Positions 1 to 53,552 of a DNA stretch of 64,000 nucleotides are shown piece by piece; the first letter of the stretch is position 1, and each line of letters opens with the position of its first letter. The position numbers and the translations under genes are program-made. The DNA is from Diphasiastrum complanatum (taxonomy: Eukaryota > Streptophyta > Lycopodiopsida > Lycopodiales > Lycopodiaceae), in NCBI GenBank assembly GCA_029204225.1, contig CM055094.1, positions 64,549,088 through 64,613,087 on the forward strand, in the 5' to 3' direction. The notes under the pieces are model-generated. The model did no database searches, was not told where the DNA came from, and worked only from the letters and a program-made list of their open reading frames with translations.

Positions 1-267
1 TAGAGAAATTTTCCAAATACATGACTTCAGGTAAGCCACGTAAGAATACCTCTATTGAGAATAACTCAATAATGAATGCACCCAACAGGAGGAAAGAAAT
101 GTCAAAACTTTTGGAATGCACTGGTCTGCGTAAAGCTATAATTTTTAGACCTACTAGTCTGTGAAATGCTTACAAACTTTGATAAAATAGATTCATAAAT
201 TTGAATTTAGCTGCATAAACTGCACAATTTTTACTTAAGCTCAATTAAATGCATCAATTTCATCTGA

Positions 268-39624
<39,357 letters not shown>

Positions 39625-39664
39625 ATCTCTCTCTCTCTCTCTCTCTCTCGCTCTCGCTCTCGAA
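39625..39664 (-). promoter_or_regulatory. GA/CT microsatellite in AUG2 5' leader
   Basis: On the gene strand a GAGAGCGAGAGCGAGA... tract runs almost to the ATG (two bases separate it from the start codon). GA-rich leaders and GAGA-type elements are common in plant core promoters and 5' UTRs. I cannot tell whether this is a protein-binding element, a leader repeat or a remnant of a CT-tailed LINE. No clear TATA box is visible close upstream. Confidence 0.45.
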
Positions 39665-41450
39665 AATAAGAGTATTGGGAGAAAGTCACCAAAACCCGAC
39701 AAATACAAACACCCCAATTGTAAAATTCATCTTTTACCAATTTTATTAGTTTTTGGCCGTGCCTTGCTTTGGAATGAGGACTTAGCATTCATTTACTAGT
39801 TCATTTCCAACTTTGACGTGCTTGGGTTTTAATTCATAGAACATAAATAAATGTTTGTTATTTATGTTTCCAAGTTTTGTGAGTTGGACACGCGGGTTTT
39901 TTTGAAACTTGGTTAGTTTTTTTTTATGCGTGCTGGTTTCCATTTTTTGTTCCTTCTTTTTTTATTGTTTTTTTTAAATATTTACGAAATAGTAATTATT
40001 ATTGGGAGCTTCACAACTGGCCGGGCATTTGCTATTTTATGTCCATCATGTTCTTTCCTATTCTTTCCTATTCTGAAAACGTTTGTCGTCGATGGATGCG
40101 GTCATCTTTGTTCTGTTCTGATATGCATTTCAGTTTAGGATTCTTGTTGCATGCGAAATGCCTGGATTCCGCCGCACTGCCTGTTCGACATTCTACATTA
40201 TGAACGACTATAGTCTTTCAATCATTTCCATTGCTCTGTTTCAAATCGGATAGACTGAACCTGGAGTGCTGCGGCTACATTGGTGTAATCCAATCTCGTT
40301 GCTTCAAATCTTGAACTTGAGGATGTGTGGCTAGGACTACCTCAACTTTTGCTTGATCCAGATCATTGTAATCTGTTCAAACTGAACGTTTTTTGGCGGG
40401 GATTTCGGTTTTTGAATGAAAAAAAAATTTACTAAAGCACTAGGATGGACGCGTTTCATGACCAGATTCTACTGCTTGGAGATCGTTTTTTGTCTGTAGC
40501 TGATCCGGAGTCTGGAGTCTGGGCAGAGGAGTAATGAGTCCAAGTAGCATTATCAGAAGAAAGATACTGTTGCATTCAGGTGCTATCTGCTTCCTGAGAT
40601 CCATGGTCCGTGGATCTGATTTTTTGCCCGAAATCACTCACTTGGATGCTCCGATTGAAAATCAGGAAAAGGCTAAGCATCTCAAGGATATGCACCATAT
40701 GCTCATATTGCGATTTACTACTAACCACAGTAGTATTTTAATATCCCAGGAAATCATTAGTCGATTTCAAACAGAGGTCTCAAACAGTAGATTTCTGTAG
40801 CTTCGAGAATATTTCACCACGTTAGCGCGACAACCTCTGTAGCATCATAAAATGTTGTCAGCGCTTTTTAAAGGCACCTTATTCTAATCTATATGCGAAA
40901 AACCTTTAGCTTCGTTCAATTTTGATCACCATTTTTCAGACGCAATTTTCGTTCCATTGATTCTTCTGCATCTTGGACTTGCTAAATAAAGCATTACATG
41001 CCACTACGTTTGAAAGAAACAACAAGCTTTTAATTATTAATCAGAAGAGAGACTTCGAAGCTTCAACATCATCCCATTGGAACAAGTGCACGGCTCGTCC
41101 ACCAAAAGAACTCGAAAACAAAATAAACTTGAACCTGTTTGAAGCCAAAGCTCATTGGGATTAACACGAAAAGTTCTCTTTCTCTATAGTCGACGTTGTC
41201 ACACTAATGGTAAGATCGTTTGCTCTTGGTGGTTGATGACAATATTTATTAGAATATTATACTCGTGCTCGTCTGAATTCGTGTCGTAGCCTCAGGAGCA
41301 ACCATTGCCAACAGTATAACACGATCAACAACAATTCCAGCAAACTCAAGCGCAACAGCAACCAGATTTACAACAACATCAGTCTTCACAAAATGAAAAC
41401 ATTAACAAAGTTTCGTCCGCTCGGTTATGCTTGAGCAACCAACCAAAACT
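39665..41450. other. Region upstream of AUG2, no gene confirmed
   Basis: Presumed AUG2 promoter region, then AT-rich sequence. Short frames (for example 40534-40800) match nothing I know. Positions 41285-41400 translate to a glutamine-rich stretch (QQQFQQTQAQQQPDLQQHQS, preceded by a TAA) after a CCTCAG acceptor-like site; this might be a decayed exon or chance. Confidence 0.4.
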
Positions 41451-42439
41451 TATTATGGAAGGGCCGGGCAGAATGGCGAATTTCCAAAATCCGAACCAAA
41501 AAAATTTGAACCGGGCAGAATGGCGGATTTCCAAAATCCGAACAAAAAAAATTTGAACCGGGCAGAATGGCCTCTGGCCGGCCCCTTCCATTGCGGACTG
41601 GATTTTTGGACCCTTTTTAAACCAATCCTTAGCTGCCACGTGGCAGGTGCAAGCAGAATCAGCACTAAAAAATTTTGAGACCAATCCGATGCTGCCACGT
41701 GGCAGACGCAGGCAAAATCTGCACTAAATTTTTTTTTTTAAAAACAAGTGACTATTCTGCGTTTTAATCTGTTCATAAATGGGCAGAATAGTCACCAAAA
41801 ATCCATTACTGTGAAGGGAGGAGAAAAATATCATGTGAAAATATCCAGTTGGTAAGTATTCTTCTTCTTTTACATTTGGCTTTGCAGCAAATCTCAGCAA
41901 TTTTTTAGTAGAGCAACCTTGATCAATAAAACAAAACAATTATCCAGTGCCAGTAGGCTGAACTTCATCGAAGACAAGCTTTTACTCTATAGTGCCATGG
42001 GTAATGCGAATTTTCTTAGTTCCCAACCTATTACTCAATGTCTCTAACATTAACACTAACCTAATGGATTCTTTGTGCTAATTACGCTCAATTTTTGAGT
42101 TTTTAAAAAATCATAAAATGTCACTGGATTTTTTTTTTTTTAAATTCAAAATTTTGAAGCACATTCCAAACGCGCGTTAGACTGCGCGTCAGTCCGCGTC
42201 AGACTGCCACGTGGCAGTTTCTCATTGGTCCAAAAAAACCCACACTGCTAATTATGCTTTGTAAATGGCATGTGGAAAAGTCAAAGACTCCATTACGCAA
42301 TGGAATGAGCCGGGCACAGGCCATTCTGCCCGGTTCGACTTTCCAAAAAAATTTAGGCTCGGCCCCTCCAAGCCTTGCCCAAATTTTTTTGGAAATCCTT
42401 ATCGGGCAGAATGGCCTGTGCCCGGCTCCTTCCATAATA
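41451..42439. mobile_element. Foldback or MITE-like repeat
   Basis: Termini are inverted: left TATTATGGAAGGGCCGGGCA, right (reverse complement) TATTATGGAAGGAGCCGGGC. Inside are two to three tandem copies of a roughly 48-bp unit with GGGCAGAATGGC and AATTTCCAAAATCC, and several GCTGCCACGTGGCAG palindromes with AACCAATCC/CATTGGTCC nearby. No transposase. A target duplication is not evident, so class is uncertain (MULE-like or foldback). Confidence 0.5.
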
Positions 42440-43660
42440 CAGTAACTCTAACATTAACACTGAGATAAAAGCAAAGACCTTTTTAAAAACAGCAAAGTCT
42501 GGCGTAAGACATGAGGAGGACTGTGCTCAGTGTGAGCAAATATATTTGCCTTGATTGATGATGCTACTATATATAAACTTTTCAACGTCTGCTAATTTTC
42601 AAAAAGAGTTTGATGACATGACACGTAATTTTCCAAAATGGTTTAAAATATGTAACTCAGTTCTCCATTTATTGAAACCTTTGTGTTAAGAACAAGGAAA
42701 ATTTGCAGCTAACGACTAGTTGAAAGATTTCAGTGCATAAAAAGTGGTCATGCCTTGTAAATTTAGGACTACTTGACCGAACGGAGATTCTTGCATTCCT
42801 ATCCATTTATCAAAACATAGTCCATAAACATTCTACTTGCTAAAACAACTCGTCGAAGTGCCTCTTGAAAAAATCATCATGTCCCCGTTGCAAATGCATA
42901 CCAACTTTGGCTCAAACCCTAGTGATATTTAAGGCTTTTCTAGTGCATAAGCCTCAATGATCAAACTAAAGCTAAAAACTCAGCTTTGCACTTTATATAA
43001 GGTTTTGCAACATGTGGAACAATGCATCTTGGGTTCCAAGGGGAGCTTGAACAATATGTAGAACAATGGAGTAAAATATATTTCATCCTCATTTGTACTC
43101 CTAAACGGTAAATTCATTAAGACACACTTTACATATTTGTGTTTCATTCCATTAGGACTCTATGCTCGTTGTAGAGAATTTTCTCATCAATCACTCTTCA
43201 GACCTAAAAAAGAAAACCAAACAGTCATTTTCTAGTAAGTCTTGAGAAGTTAGAAAATATCGTTTAAAAGAGAAAATGATAGAACTATGTTTCCCTTCAT
43301 ACCATCCCCATTTTCACAAGAGGTGCATTAGCCGAGTGATGTGCAATTGTTTCTAGTATTATGCACAGTTTTAATCTAACGACATCACACATATTATGTT
43401 TACAAGAAACATAGACTCATCATCACAAACTTTATTTTCCAACAACCTTTGAAGCCATTGACAATTATGCCTTTATAAGATCAACAATATTGTATCGTAA
43501 AACTGAACACCTTGAACACATACAGTTATTTAATATATTGCACACCGAAATTATTCATACTACATTTACTAAAAAATTTACAATCTACACATAATTGCAA
43601 TATACAGACAACCAAATTCTAGTATTTCTACATTTACTGAACACCTAAACACAATATTTG
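42440..43660. other. Intergenic AT-rich sequence, nothing recognised
   Basis: No coding potential or repeat structure that I can support. Confidence 0.5.
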
Positions 43661-43960
43661 CAAAACCACACTAGTTGTTGTAATTGGCGACATGAATATT
43701 GATGTATTAAGCAGAAACAAAAATTTCCAAAAACTTGCATCTCTTATGTTGCAACATGATATACACCTATCCTTCCAAAAGGTAACAACTATATATGGCA
43801 CACAATTGGACAATGTCTGGACAAACATACAAAATTCAAGAAATTTATCTGGATCTACATACGCTTATTGGCTCGTACTTCACTCCCTTCGCCTCCAGAG
43901 CTCGGATTGCATGCATGCCCAAACTGAAAAATTTCACATCCTTCGATCTAATTGAAGCAA
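43661..43960 (+). pseudogene. Endonuclease/exonuclease/phosphatase (EEP) domain fragment
   Basis: An open stretch reads VVVIGDMNIDVLSRNKNFQK, LASLMLQHDIHLSFQKVTTI, YGTQLDNVWTN, SGSTYAYW. The GD(M/F)N motif and IDHVWTN/YW-D-H-like layout match the C-terminal half of DNase I-like endonucleases found in LINEs and in Helitron helicases with an appended endonuclease. The final Asp-His is lost (YWLVLHS). No neighbouring helicase or RT in frame, so the parent element is unknown. Confidence 0.55.
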
Positions 43961-44167
43961 GTTCAAAGCTTGAACACAACGTTGTTCCTATGAGACCATT
44001 ATATAATTTAAACAACTATGCAAAATTTTGATGGAGTGAAGCTCGTCACAAAAGTAGCCTATTGACTATGCAAAAGCTTCATTGTTATGCTACAACTTTC
44101 TATATTGCTCAATTGTTTTAAAACAAATACAAACAATGTGCCTCGGGGAGGCATTCAATATACAAAT

Positions 44168-44565
44168 TTACAAGACAATGAAAATTGAGCCATTATGAGA
44201 AGAAAGATAGGCATGTTGACTAATAGAAAAGATCAACAATCTTACCTCAAATGTTTCTTGAAAGTTAGATATACAATAAGCTGCACACTTATGACAACTA
44301 AAAATTAAATATGAGAGCGGTGCTAACTGGGATGACATCTCCTGGTAGAAACTTGTGGAGAGCCTATCTCTCTTCTTGGTGTGTATGAGGGAGTAGATGC
44401 TCCAATTCCTCTCAAAAGCTAGCGTAGTGCAATCCTGTGAGAGGAGTCTCAATTCAATGTTTGTAGCCCAGGGGTACTTGTCCCACCAAGACACTAGTTG
44501 GCCTCAACTAGCCTATTCTATCCTACGTCACGGCCCTCTGATATGTGAGGCGATCTCTTCGGTAT
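44168..44565 (-). pseudogene. hAT transposase hATC remnant
   Basis: The minus strand encodes MSWWDKYPWATNIELRLLSQ, DCTTLAFERNWSIYSLIHTK, KKRDRLSTSFYQEM. DNA from about 44340 to 44565 matches 2845-3070 (reverse-complemented), including GGCTAGTTGAGGCCAACTAG. Same hAT family; better preserved here (IHTKKRDRL intact). Only the dimerisation end is present. Confidence 0.7.
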
Positions 44566-44589
44566 ATTGTATCAGCTTTTCTATCTAGT

Positions 44590-47060
<2,471 letters not shown>

Positions 47061-48042
47061 TGTTGGAAAGAGGTGTGAAAAGATAGGTCAAATAGAATCG
47101 AATAAAAAGAATTCGAATGACAAGAAAGAAAAATTATTGTGCACAGTGAAATAAACTATCTTTCTCCTTCTCTATGCATGACTATGCCTATCAATTTTGA
47201 ACAAAACAATAGTGATAGAAATCATATTCCATCTTATAGTAACTAACTTTGAAATCATTAGTACTACAATGATTACGTAGCCAAACATTAAAGCATTGAA
47301 TAGTAAGAGATTATCAGTTACAAGAAGTTACAGAGAAGCATTCATACTGACATGATACTGAATGCAATAAAGGATAGATTCAGTAAAAGAATCAAATCAG
47401 AATGAAAATGAGCACAAAATAATTGCGGATCAAAATTGCATACTCTAAGTTATCTCTAACTAACTGTAACTATGTCTGAATTAAGCACTTCCGCTAATAA
47501 GCCGTAAGCGCAATAACAAACTCTAAATCAACTCTAAAGAACTGAGCTAGAATGCTCAAGAGTGTTCAAGCTTGAAAGCTTGAGAGAGATACTAACTATG
47601 CTTCAAAGACATTGTTGATCTCTTGATCGCATTATGAAGTAGAAATATGAGCAACTATTTATACTAAGCAAATGCGACAATGTCCAATAACAGGACAGCT
47701 AATTAGGTCGCAATCATTATGGATAGTGAGCTAGCATCCATCCAAACTGAACTGGCATTTATTCCGTTGGTAATTCTTGGAAATTTATTTGCTATAAGAC
47801 TAAGACAAGTCTTTAGCTTCAATTGAAGTGGAACGTTAACTGCCAATCAACCGACAAGATTCATCGGTGGACCATGCCCGATAAAGATTGTCGATGATGT
47901 CCGACATGTTGGAACCACCTATGAGCCATTTTCGAGTAGTTTTGTAGACAGTGTTGAAATAGAAAGAAATCTGCAGGTCTGGATAAAAATTGGACGAAGA
48001 TTAAAATGTCGATTAGTCGATTAGTAGGAGAATAATCCCACA
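47061..48042 (-). repeat. copia II 3' LTR
   Basis: 982 bp; on the element strand TGTGGGATTATTC...CTCTTTCCAACA. Only the final ~104 bp have a partner at 52075-52178. Confidence 0.85.
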
Positions 48043-49269
48043 CTCCCCCTTAATTTGAATCCATGAATGCTTAGTTCTGCACAAAAAATTCCATGTGTAT
48101 CCAAGCTTAACGCTTTGGTAAAAATATATGTTGTCATATCTTGCATTCGATAGTATTGCAATCTGACCTCTTTGTCGAGAACTTTGCTTCTGGCATACTG
48201 ATACTTAATTTCAATGCGCTTACTCCTAGAATGAAACCTAGGGTCGGCCAATAAGGCGATGGCACTTTGATTATCATAAAATAATAATGTTAGGGCATAT
48301 TTATTCAGACCGATATTTGAGAGTAAGTTTCTCAACCAAATTGCAGCTTGTGAGGCTGAGATGTACTCTGATTCTATAGAAGATAGAGCTATCGAAGATT
48401 GCTTGCGACTGTTCCAAGATATAGGACCATTGTTGAGGAAGAATATAAATCTAGAAGCGGATTTACGAGTGTCTACATCTCATGCCCAACTTGCATCTGT
48501 ATAACCACTGAGTAAATTGTGTTTGTGGTTGTCGATTGCTCCATAACAAATGCAAAAGTCCATAGTAGCTCAAAGATATCTCATGACTCTGATAAGCACC
48601 TTCCAATGTGTTATACCAAGGTTACTCATAAACTGACTTAAGGAGCTGACTGCAAAAGCTATGTCTGGCCTGGTACAGATCATTGCGTACATAAGAGATC
48701 CTATTATCGAATGATAACGATACTCATGCATCTACTCCTTCTCTTGATTTGTTTGAGGACACTGGTCCTTTGACAATTTGAGATCTGGTTCCATTGGTGA
48801 GAGAGCTAACTTGCAATTAACCAAATTATATCTGACTAAAATATTGTAGATGTACCTCTACTAAGTAATGTAAATCAACTTTCTATTTTTGTCTATGTGG
48901 ATTTGAATACCAAGGTAGAAATGAGCTTCGTCCAGATCGGTCATGTCAAATTCAAAAGATAGCATTGTCTTGTCTTCTTTTATCAGATCGATATTGTTGC
49001 CGAAAAGCAATGTGTCGTCCACGTATAAGATTATAATGATAAAAGACTACTGCATTGTCTTGAAATAAACATTCGAATCTGAAGAGCTTGGTGTGTAGCC
49101 ATGATCAATAAGAAAAGTATTGATCGTTTGACCCCAGCTCAAGCATATTGCTTCAAGCCATAAAGTGCCTTATGGAGTTTGCATACATAATTGTGTTTAC
49201 ATTCGATAATATAACCTTTGGGTTGCACCATGTATATGTCTTCTTCAATAACTCCATTAAGATATGTAC
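48043..49269 (-). pseudogene. copia II RT (degraded) and RNase H
   Basis: RNase H end: WLRNLLSNIGLNKYALTLLF, DNQSAIALLADPRFHSRSKR, IEIKYQYARSKVLDKEVRLQ and IFTKALSLDTHGIFCAELSI. Upstream (48360-49260) in broken frames: ISWNSRKQSSIALSSIESEY, IGSLMYAMICTRPDIAFAV-like and YVDDTLLFGNNI-like stretches (antisense ATGTGTCGTCCACGTATAAG near 49008 gives the YVDD box). Several stops. Confidence 0.75.
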
Positions 49270-49686
49270 CTAAGAAAATCCTCTGGCAACAAGTCGCGCT
49301 TTTCTTCTATCAATGCTTCTGTCTGCTTTGTACTTGACTTTGAAAATCCATTTGCAATCAACTACATTTCTGCTGGTAGGAAATTCAACAGTAGTCCATG
49401 TCTGGTTCTTGATAAGTGATGGAATCTCTTTATCCATAGCTTCTTTCCAAAGATCGGAATCAAACTGACTGAGTGCCTCTTCAACAGTCGTCGGCTCCTG
49501 AACAAGGTAGGCTGCAGACTTGTTGATATACTTGATACGTGGTCTGCTAGTTCTTGATGATCTTCTAGAGAATAGAGAAAGTTGATCATTTTCATCATAC
49601 TGTAGTTGCTGAACTGCAACATCATCATCTTCAGACTCGCCATCGTTGAGAGTAGATGAGATTGGACCTTCAATAGGGATAGTCAA
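49270..49686 (-). pseudogene. copia II RT N-terminal region
   Basis: [70 protein letters not shown]: the conserved opening of copia reverse transcriptase (W...A...E...L..N.TW). Stop directly after ARGFS where the canonical QxxGIDY should follow. Confidence 0.85.
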
Positions 49687-49906
49687 CTAAGGAACCTCGA
49701 AGTTCAATATGTTGGACGAGTCAGACAAGTCGGCTACATGGGCTTTGCCTTTTCCTTTGAGGTCAATAAACTAATCTTCGATGAAGATGACATCCCGGCT
49801 AGTGAATATCTTCGAACAACTTTTAAGCTTGATTTGAAGTAGTGTAGCTGATAAAAATACATTTGATACTCTGGAAGTCGAGCTTCTTCCTGAGATCATG
49901 AGGAAT

Positions 49907-50651
49907 CTATGCATAAGCAATACATCCAAAAACTTTTAAGTTCGATAAAGAAGGTTTGGTACCTATCCAAACTTCGAATGGTGTTTTGTCTGAGAGACCT
50001 TTAGTAGGAAATCTGTTCTGAATACAGATTGCTATTGAAACAGCTTCAGTCCAGAAGGACTTCGGAAGTGACGCATGTGATAACATGCTCTTTGCCGATT
50101 CGACTAAGGTTCTGTTCTTTCTCTCAGCAAGACCATTTGACTGAGGCAAATAGGAGGTAATATATTGTTGCTCAATGCCATTGTTAAGGCAGTAATCGTG
50201 AAATTTGATGGAGATGTATTCTTCCCCGTTGTCGGACCTCAGTGCTTTGATTCTTTTGCTAGTTTTGCATGCTCTTTGAATTGTCAAAAGTTGATGAAAG
50301 CCTCCGATTTCTTCTCAATGAAGTAAACAGTTGTTCTTCTGAAAATTTGTCAACAAAACTAATGAAATACTTTTCATCTAGCAATGAAGAAGTTTGTATA
50401 GGTCCACATATATCTGAATGAACAACATTTGACAGACCTTTTGTTGCATGCTTATGACTCGAACTAAAAGGAATCCTAGTTTGCTTTCCAAGGATGCAGC
50501 TATGACAAACCGGGAGGTTGACTTTGTCGGTTGGATAGTTGGGATCAAGTGCTAGGGATTGTCTGGACATGTTTGGTACAGATGCATAATTCAAGTGTCC
50601 TAAACGATGATGCCATAGTAATGCTTTATTGACAAGAACAAAGGTTTTCAA
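49907..50651 (-). pseudogene. copia II integrase
   Basis: Zinc domain ALLWHHRLGHLNYASVPNMS ... VCHSCILGKQTRIPF, catalytic core VVHSDICGPIQTSSLLDEKY (first Asp), a frameshift near 50270, then KALRSDNGEEYISIKFHDYC (second Asp), SNGLAERKNRTLVESAKSML (Glu) and FEVWIGTKPSLSNLKVFGCI. Catalytic residues are visible but split over two frames. Confidence 0.85.
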
Positions 50652-51202
50652 GGCTTGACTAGTATTAGAATAACAACGGCCAATCTATATAAATATCCAT
50701 GCCTCTTATCGAGTGCAAGGATCTTATTACTCTTATCAATAATTCTGCATTGATCAGACTCAAACTCCACCTTATGACCTAAATCTGTAATTCTACTTAC
50801 TGATAAAAGATTTGTAGAGAGTTTAGGAACATACAAGACTTTTGACAGTAGTTTGAGGAACCTCAATCTTACAGTACCTTCACCTTCGATAGTGTGAGTG
50901 CTATCATCACCAAGATGAACATACTTCTTTATGATGTAAGGCGGCGTATAGGAATGGAAAATCTCACGATGATTGGTCATATGGTGAGTAGCTCCAAAAT
51001 GGAAAAACCACGAATCATCCGAATTCGCGTTTTTGTGTTTGACCATAAAAGCGCCTTCGTCCATTTCGACTTCAGAAGATGTTGTAACTGTAGTTGCGTG
51101 TTGATCAGGTTGCTTGGCTGCATTCTTCGCTTTGAGAATTCGGCAATCTTGGATCTCATGGTTATTGTGTTTGCAATACTTGCAAAACATCTTCTTCTTC
51201 AA
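50652..51202 (-). pseudogene. copia II CCHC knuckle and protease
   Basis: CKYCKHNNHEIQDC knuckle, then SDDSWFFHFGATHHMTNH: the catalytic Asp of DSGAT is His and Ser is Phe, so the protease is inactive. Then HLGDDSTHTIEGEGTVRLRF and [20 protein letters not shown]. Confidence 0.85.
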
Positions 51203-51910
51203 TGAATGTGGATTTGATGATTGTTCTTGACTTTGAGTCTATTTATGATTCGATGCAGACTGCTTGGAGCTTTTTTGCTTCTATCGTTTTGAGCCCTTGT
51301 TGACATATAGAGCATGAGACGAAGAGGTTGACGAAGTGTCTTGACTTCTTTGATTATCTTCTTGCAGCAACATAGTGATAACTCTGGTAAGAGTTAAATA
51401 TAAGTGTGTCATGATGATCATCACCCAGTTCTCATATGTAGAGGGCAGACTTGAGATCAATGTCATAGTTGCATCTTGATCGTCTATGATTGATCCAACA
51501 GCGGCCATCTGTTGCAAGAGATTTTCAAATTGATTGATATGATTCTGGAGAGAATCATTATTCGACATTTTGAGTGTGAAGAATTTCCTTCAAAGATGTA
51601 ACTTGGTGGTCACATCTCTCACATCATATAGTGAGCTCAGGATGTCCCAAACTTCTTTCGAAGTTCTGGCTTCAGCTATATGGACAATCTGAGTATTTGA
51701 TATATTGAGAATAATAAGTGCAAAAGCTTTACCATCCTTCGATTTCCATTTCGACTCGTCTGTGTCATCTTCAGGCTTCACTTTCTATAACAACATCCCA
51801 CAACTCGTTGGCGATTAGCAAGGTCTTCATCTTAAATTTTCATAAATGATAATTGGATCCATTCAGCTTGTCTACAATAAGATCGGCTTCACTTTGAGAA
51901 TCCATCTGGA
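51203..51910 (-). pseudogene. copia II gag
   Basis: SKWKSKDGKAFALIILNISN, RTSKEVWDILSSLYDVRDVT, then a frameshift near 51590 to MSNNDSLQNHINQFENLLQQ, IDDQDATMTLISSLPSTYEN. Very similar to copia IV gag (SSKEAWDILSTLYEVRDITS). Confidence 0.8.
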
Positions 51911-52062
51911 ACTTTAGTCTGTCGACGTTAAGAGAGATACCGTGTTGTGGAAATCAATTCTATGATACCGAAACAAATTGATTCGACTGAAGAATAATTT
52001 GATATTGTGAAAGATATCAAGAGCTTGCGCTCCAATAAAGTATTAGGCCTTGAAGAATCAAC

Positions 52063-52178
52063 GCTCTGATACCATGTTAGAAAGAGGTGTGAAAAGATAG
52101 GTTGAATAGAATCGAATAAAAATAAGTCGAATGACAAGAAAGAAAACTTATCGTGCGCAGGGGAATAAACTATCTTTC
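52063..52178 (-). repeat. copia II primer site and truncated 5' LTR
   Basis: Primer site TGGTATCAGAGC (complement of 52063-52074) next to the LTR end ...CTTTCTAACA. Only 104 bp of LTR survive (to ACTATCTTTCC on the plus strand) before CACTA-like sequence begins. Confidence 0.85.
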
Positions 52179-52740
52179 CAATGCCACGCAAAAGAAAAAT
52201 GTCAAAATTTTGGCTAACTATCGGGTTTGCGTGGCAGCGTTGCGTGGCAAAACACTGATATGTGTAGTTGTGGAACGATTCATGAAAACATTAAAAGACT
52301 TCGTAAGACAAAGAGCAAGGCATGAGGGTAGCATGGCAAAAGGATGGTTAGCGCAAGAGTCCATGGTTTATATCACGAAATTCCTTGCTCATAGCGATCC
52401 TTTTATTTGTCGTTTTTGATTAATAAGGATGATGAGCGTATTGTGGGGGAAGTTCCTCAAAGAAAAAGAGCAATCATGAGAATGGATGAGTCCTTCAAGG
52501 AGAAGGTGAGTAAGTTTTGCATTCTTAATAGCGAAGAAATGCAAAGGTGGATTTCGAGATACAAAGAGGCCAAGGCTCATAGACAAACCGATCGAGTCAA
52601 TGTATATTGTGTGTATAGCAAAGAACATAGGTCACAGGCACAAACATATGTCCACATTAGCTTCCATGTATTTGTACTGCAAAGACCAACTATTGAGTTT
52701 CTAGAAATACCAAACTCAGTCATGATGAACTCAATCAAAT
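52179..52740 (+). pseudogene. CACTA (En/Spm) TNP2-type transposase remnant, DUF4218 region
   Basis: Open frame: VVVERFMKTLKDFVRQRARH, EGSMAKGWLAQESMVYITKF, matching the ERxLKxLKxxVRxxARPEGSIAEGYxxEE block of DUF4218 in plant CACTA transposases. A second frame gives FKEKVSKFCILNSEEMQRWI, then LQRPTIEFLEIPNSVMMNSI and a stop at 52740. Both ends of the element are missing. Confidence 0.6.
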
Positions 52741-52864
52741 AAAGTTCCTCCTTCCTCATGGGAAAATAATAAAAAAAGTATGTAGTTGAAAGAATGAGGA
52801 GTGTTCTTAGCAATAGCACCCTATGTAACCAAGAGAGGTTACAAGCATGTTCTGATTATAGTCA

Positions 52865-53287
52865 TTGCATCATGTGTTGCTTTGTGATTGGTTGGTAACA
52901 AAGCAAGTCAATTCCATGAGGGAGAACCCATTCGACTTGGTTAACATGATTAAAAACCCTAATTGCATAGTTTGTGTGAATTCAGTTAGAGCAAAAAGCA
53001 CACTCAATCCATTGAAATGTGTTCGCATCAAAACCAAGTTTTCTATAGATCACACACATGCAAGACTTGTAGAATCCGTTCTTTGCAGTGCAAGCATCAC
53101 ATTTGTAGTCGTCCATAGGCAACTAACAATGGCATGCCATGTAGTGGCATCTAGCATGGAAAAATACTTTGATCAGCATATACTTCGTCACGCTAATGTT
53201 AGGATTAAGGAACACTTGGAGTCTTGTCTATATAGCCACAAGGATCTTCATAATTTTTCATTTTGTCATCATTACTTGTATTTTTAA
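52865..53287 (+). CDS. Unrecognised 140-aa open frame
   Basis: Continuous frame MHHVLLCDWLVTKQVNSMRE ... SFCHHYLYF. Cys- and His-containing, no motif I recognise. It follows the CACTA remnant on the same strand and may be more of that element in degraded form, or chance. Confidence 0.2.
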   Translation: MHHVLLCDWLVTKQVNSMRENPFDLVNMIKNPNCIVCVNSVRAKSTLNPLKCVRIKTKFSIDHTHARLVESVLCSASITFVVVHRQLTMACHVVASSMEKYFDQHILRHANVRIKEHLESCLYSHKDLHNFSFCHHYLYF

Positions 53288-53552
53288 TATTTTTATAGGA
53301 CCCCTTATTTCTTAACTTGTTCCCATTTTATACTACATTCTTTTAATATTTTGCATATCACTTCTGTGTGACATTGGATTTCAATGCTGTAAAAGGAAAA
53401 TAGTGGTCATTACATTGAGTTCAATTAAATGGCACGAAAAGAACTAGTAATACTGAAGAAATTTTGGCTATAGAAAATCCAGCTAGAACAGAGAAAATAT
53501 TAACCATAGTTTTAACTGCTATACAAGACACCACCGAAGTGAATAAACTAGC
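53288..53552. other. Probable leader of gypsy III; no LTR or primer site
   Basis: AT-rich. The 5' LTR expected for gypsy III (start TGTCATGTG) is not present here or upstream, so the element is 5'-truncated. Confidence 0.45.

Larger units (their letters stand above)
47061..52178 (-). mobile_element. Ty1/copia element 'copia II'
   Basis: Minus strand. 3' LTR 47061-48042 (982 bp; element strand starts TGTGGGATTATTCTCC after the purine tract AAGGGGGAG), RNase H, RT, integrase, protease, CCHC, gag, primer site 52063-52074 (TGGTATCAGAGC), and only the last 104 bp of the 5' LTR (52075-52178), which is then cut by unrelated sequence. Full domain order is preserved but with many stops. Inserted in LINE copy B. 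A related 3' end lies at 63390-64000 and copia IV is a relative. Confidence 0.88.

Noticed and set aside
40534-40800. 88-aa open frame upstream of AUG2
   Set aside because: No recognisable motif, no splice-supported extension, composition like its surroundings.
41285-41410. Glutamine-rich exon candidate
   Set aside because: An in-frame TAA and no neighbouring exon; could be chance CAA/CAG enrichment. Mentioned in the upstream-region entry only.
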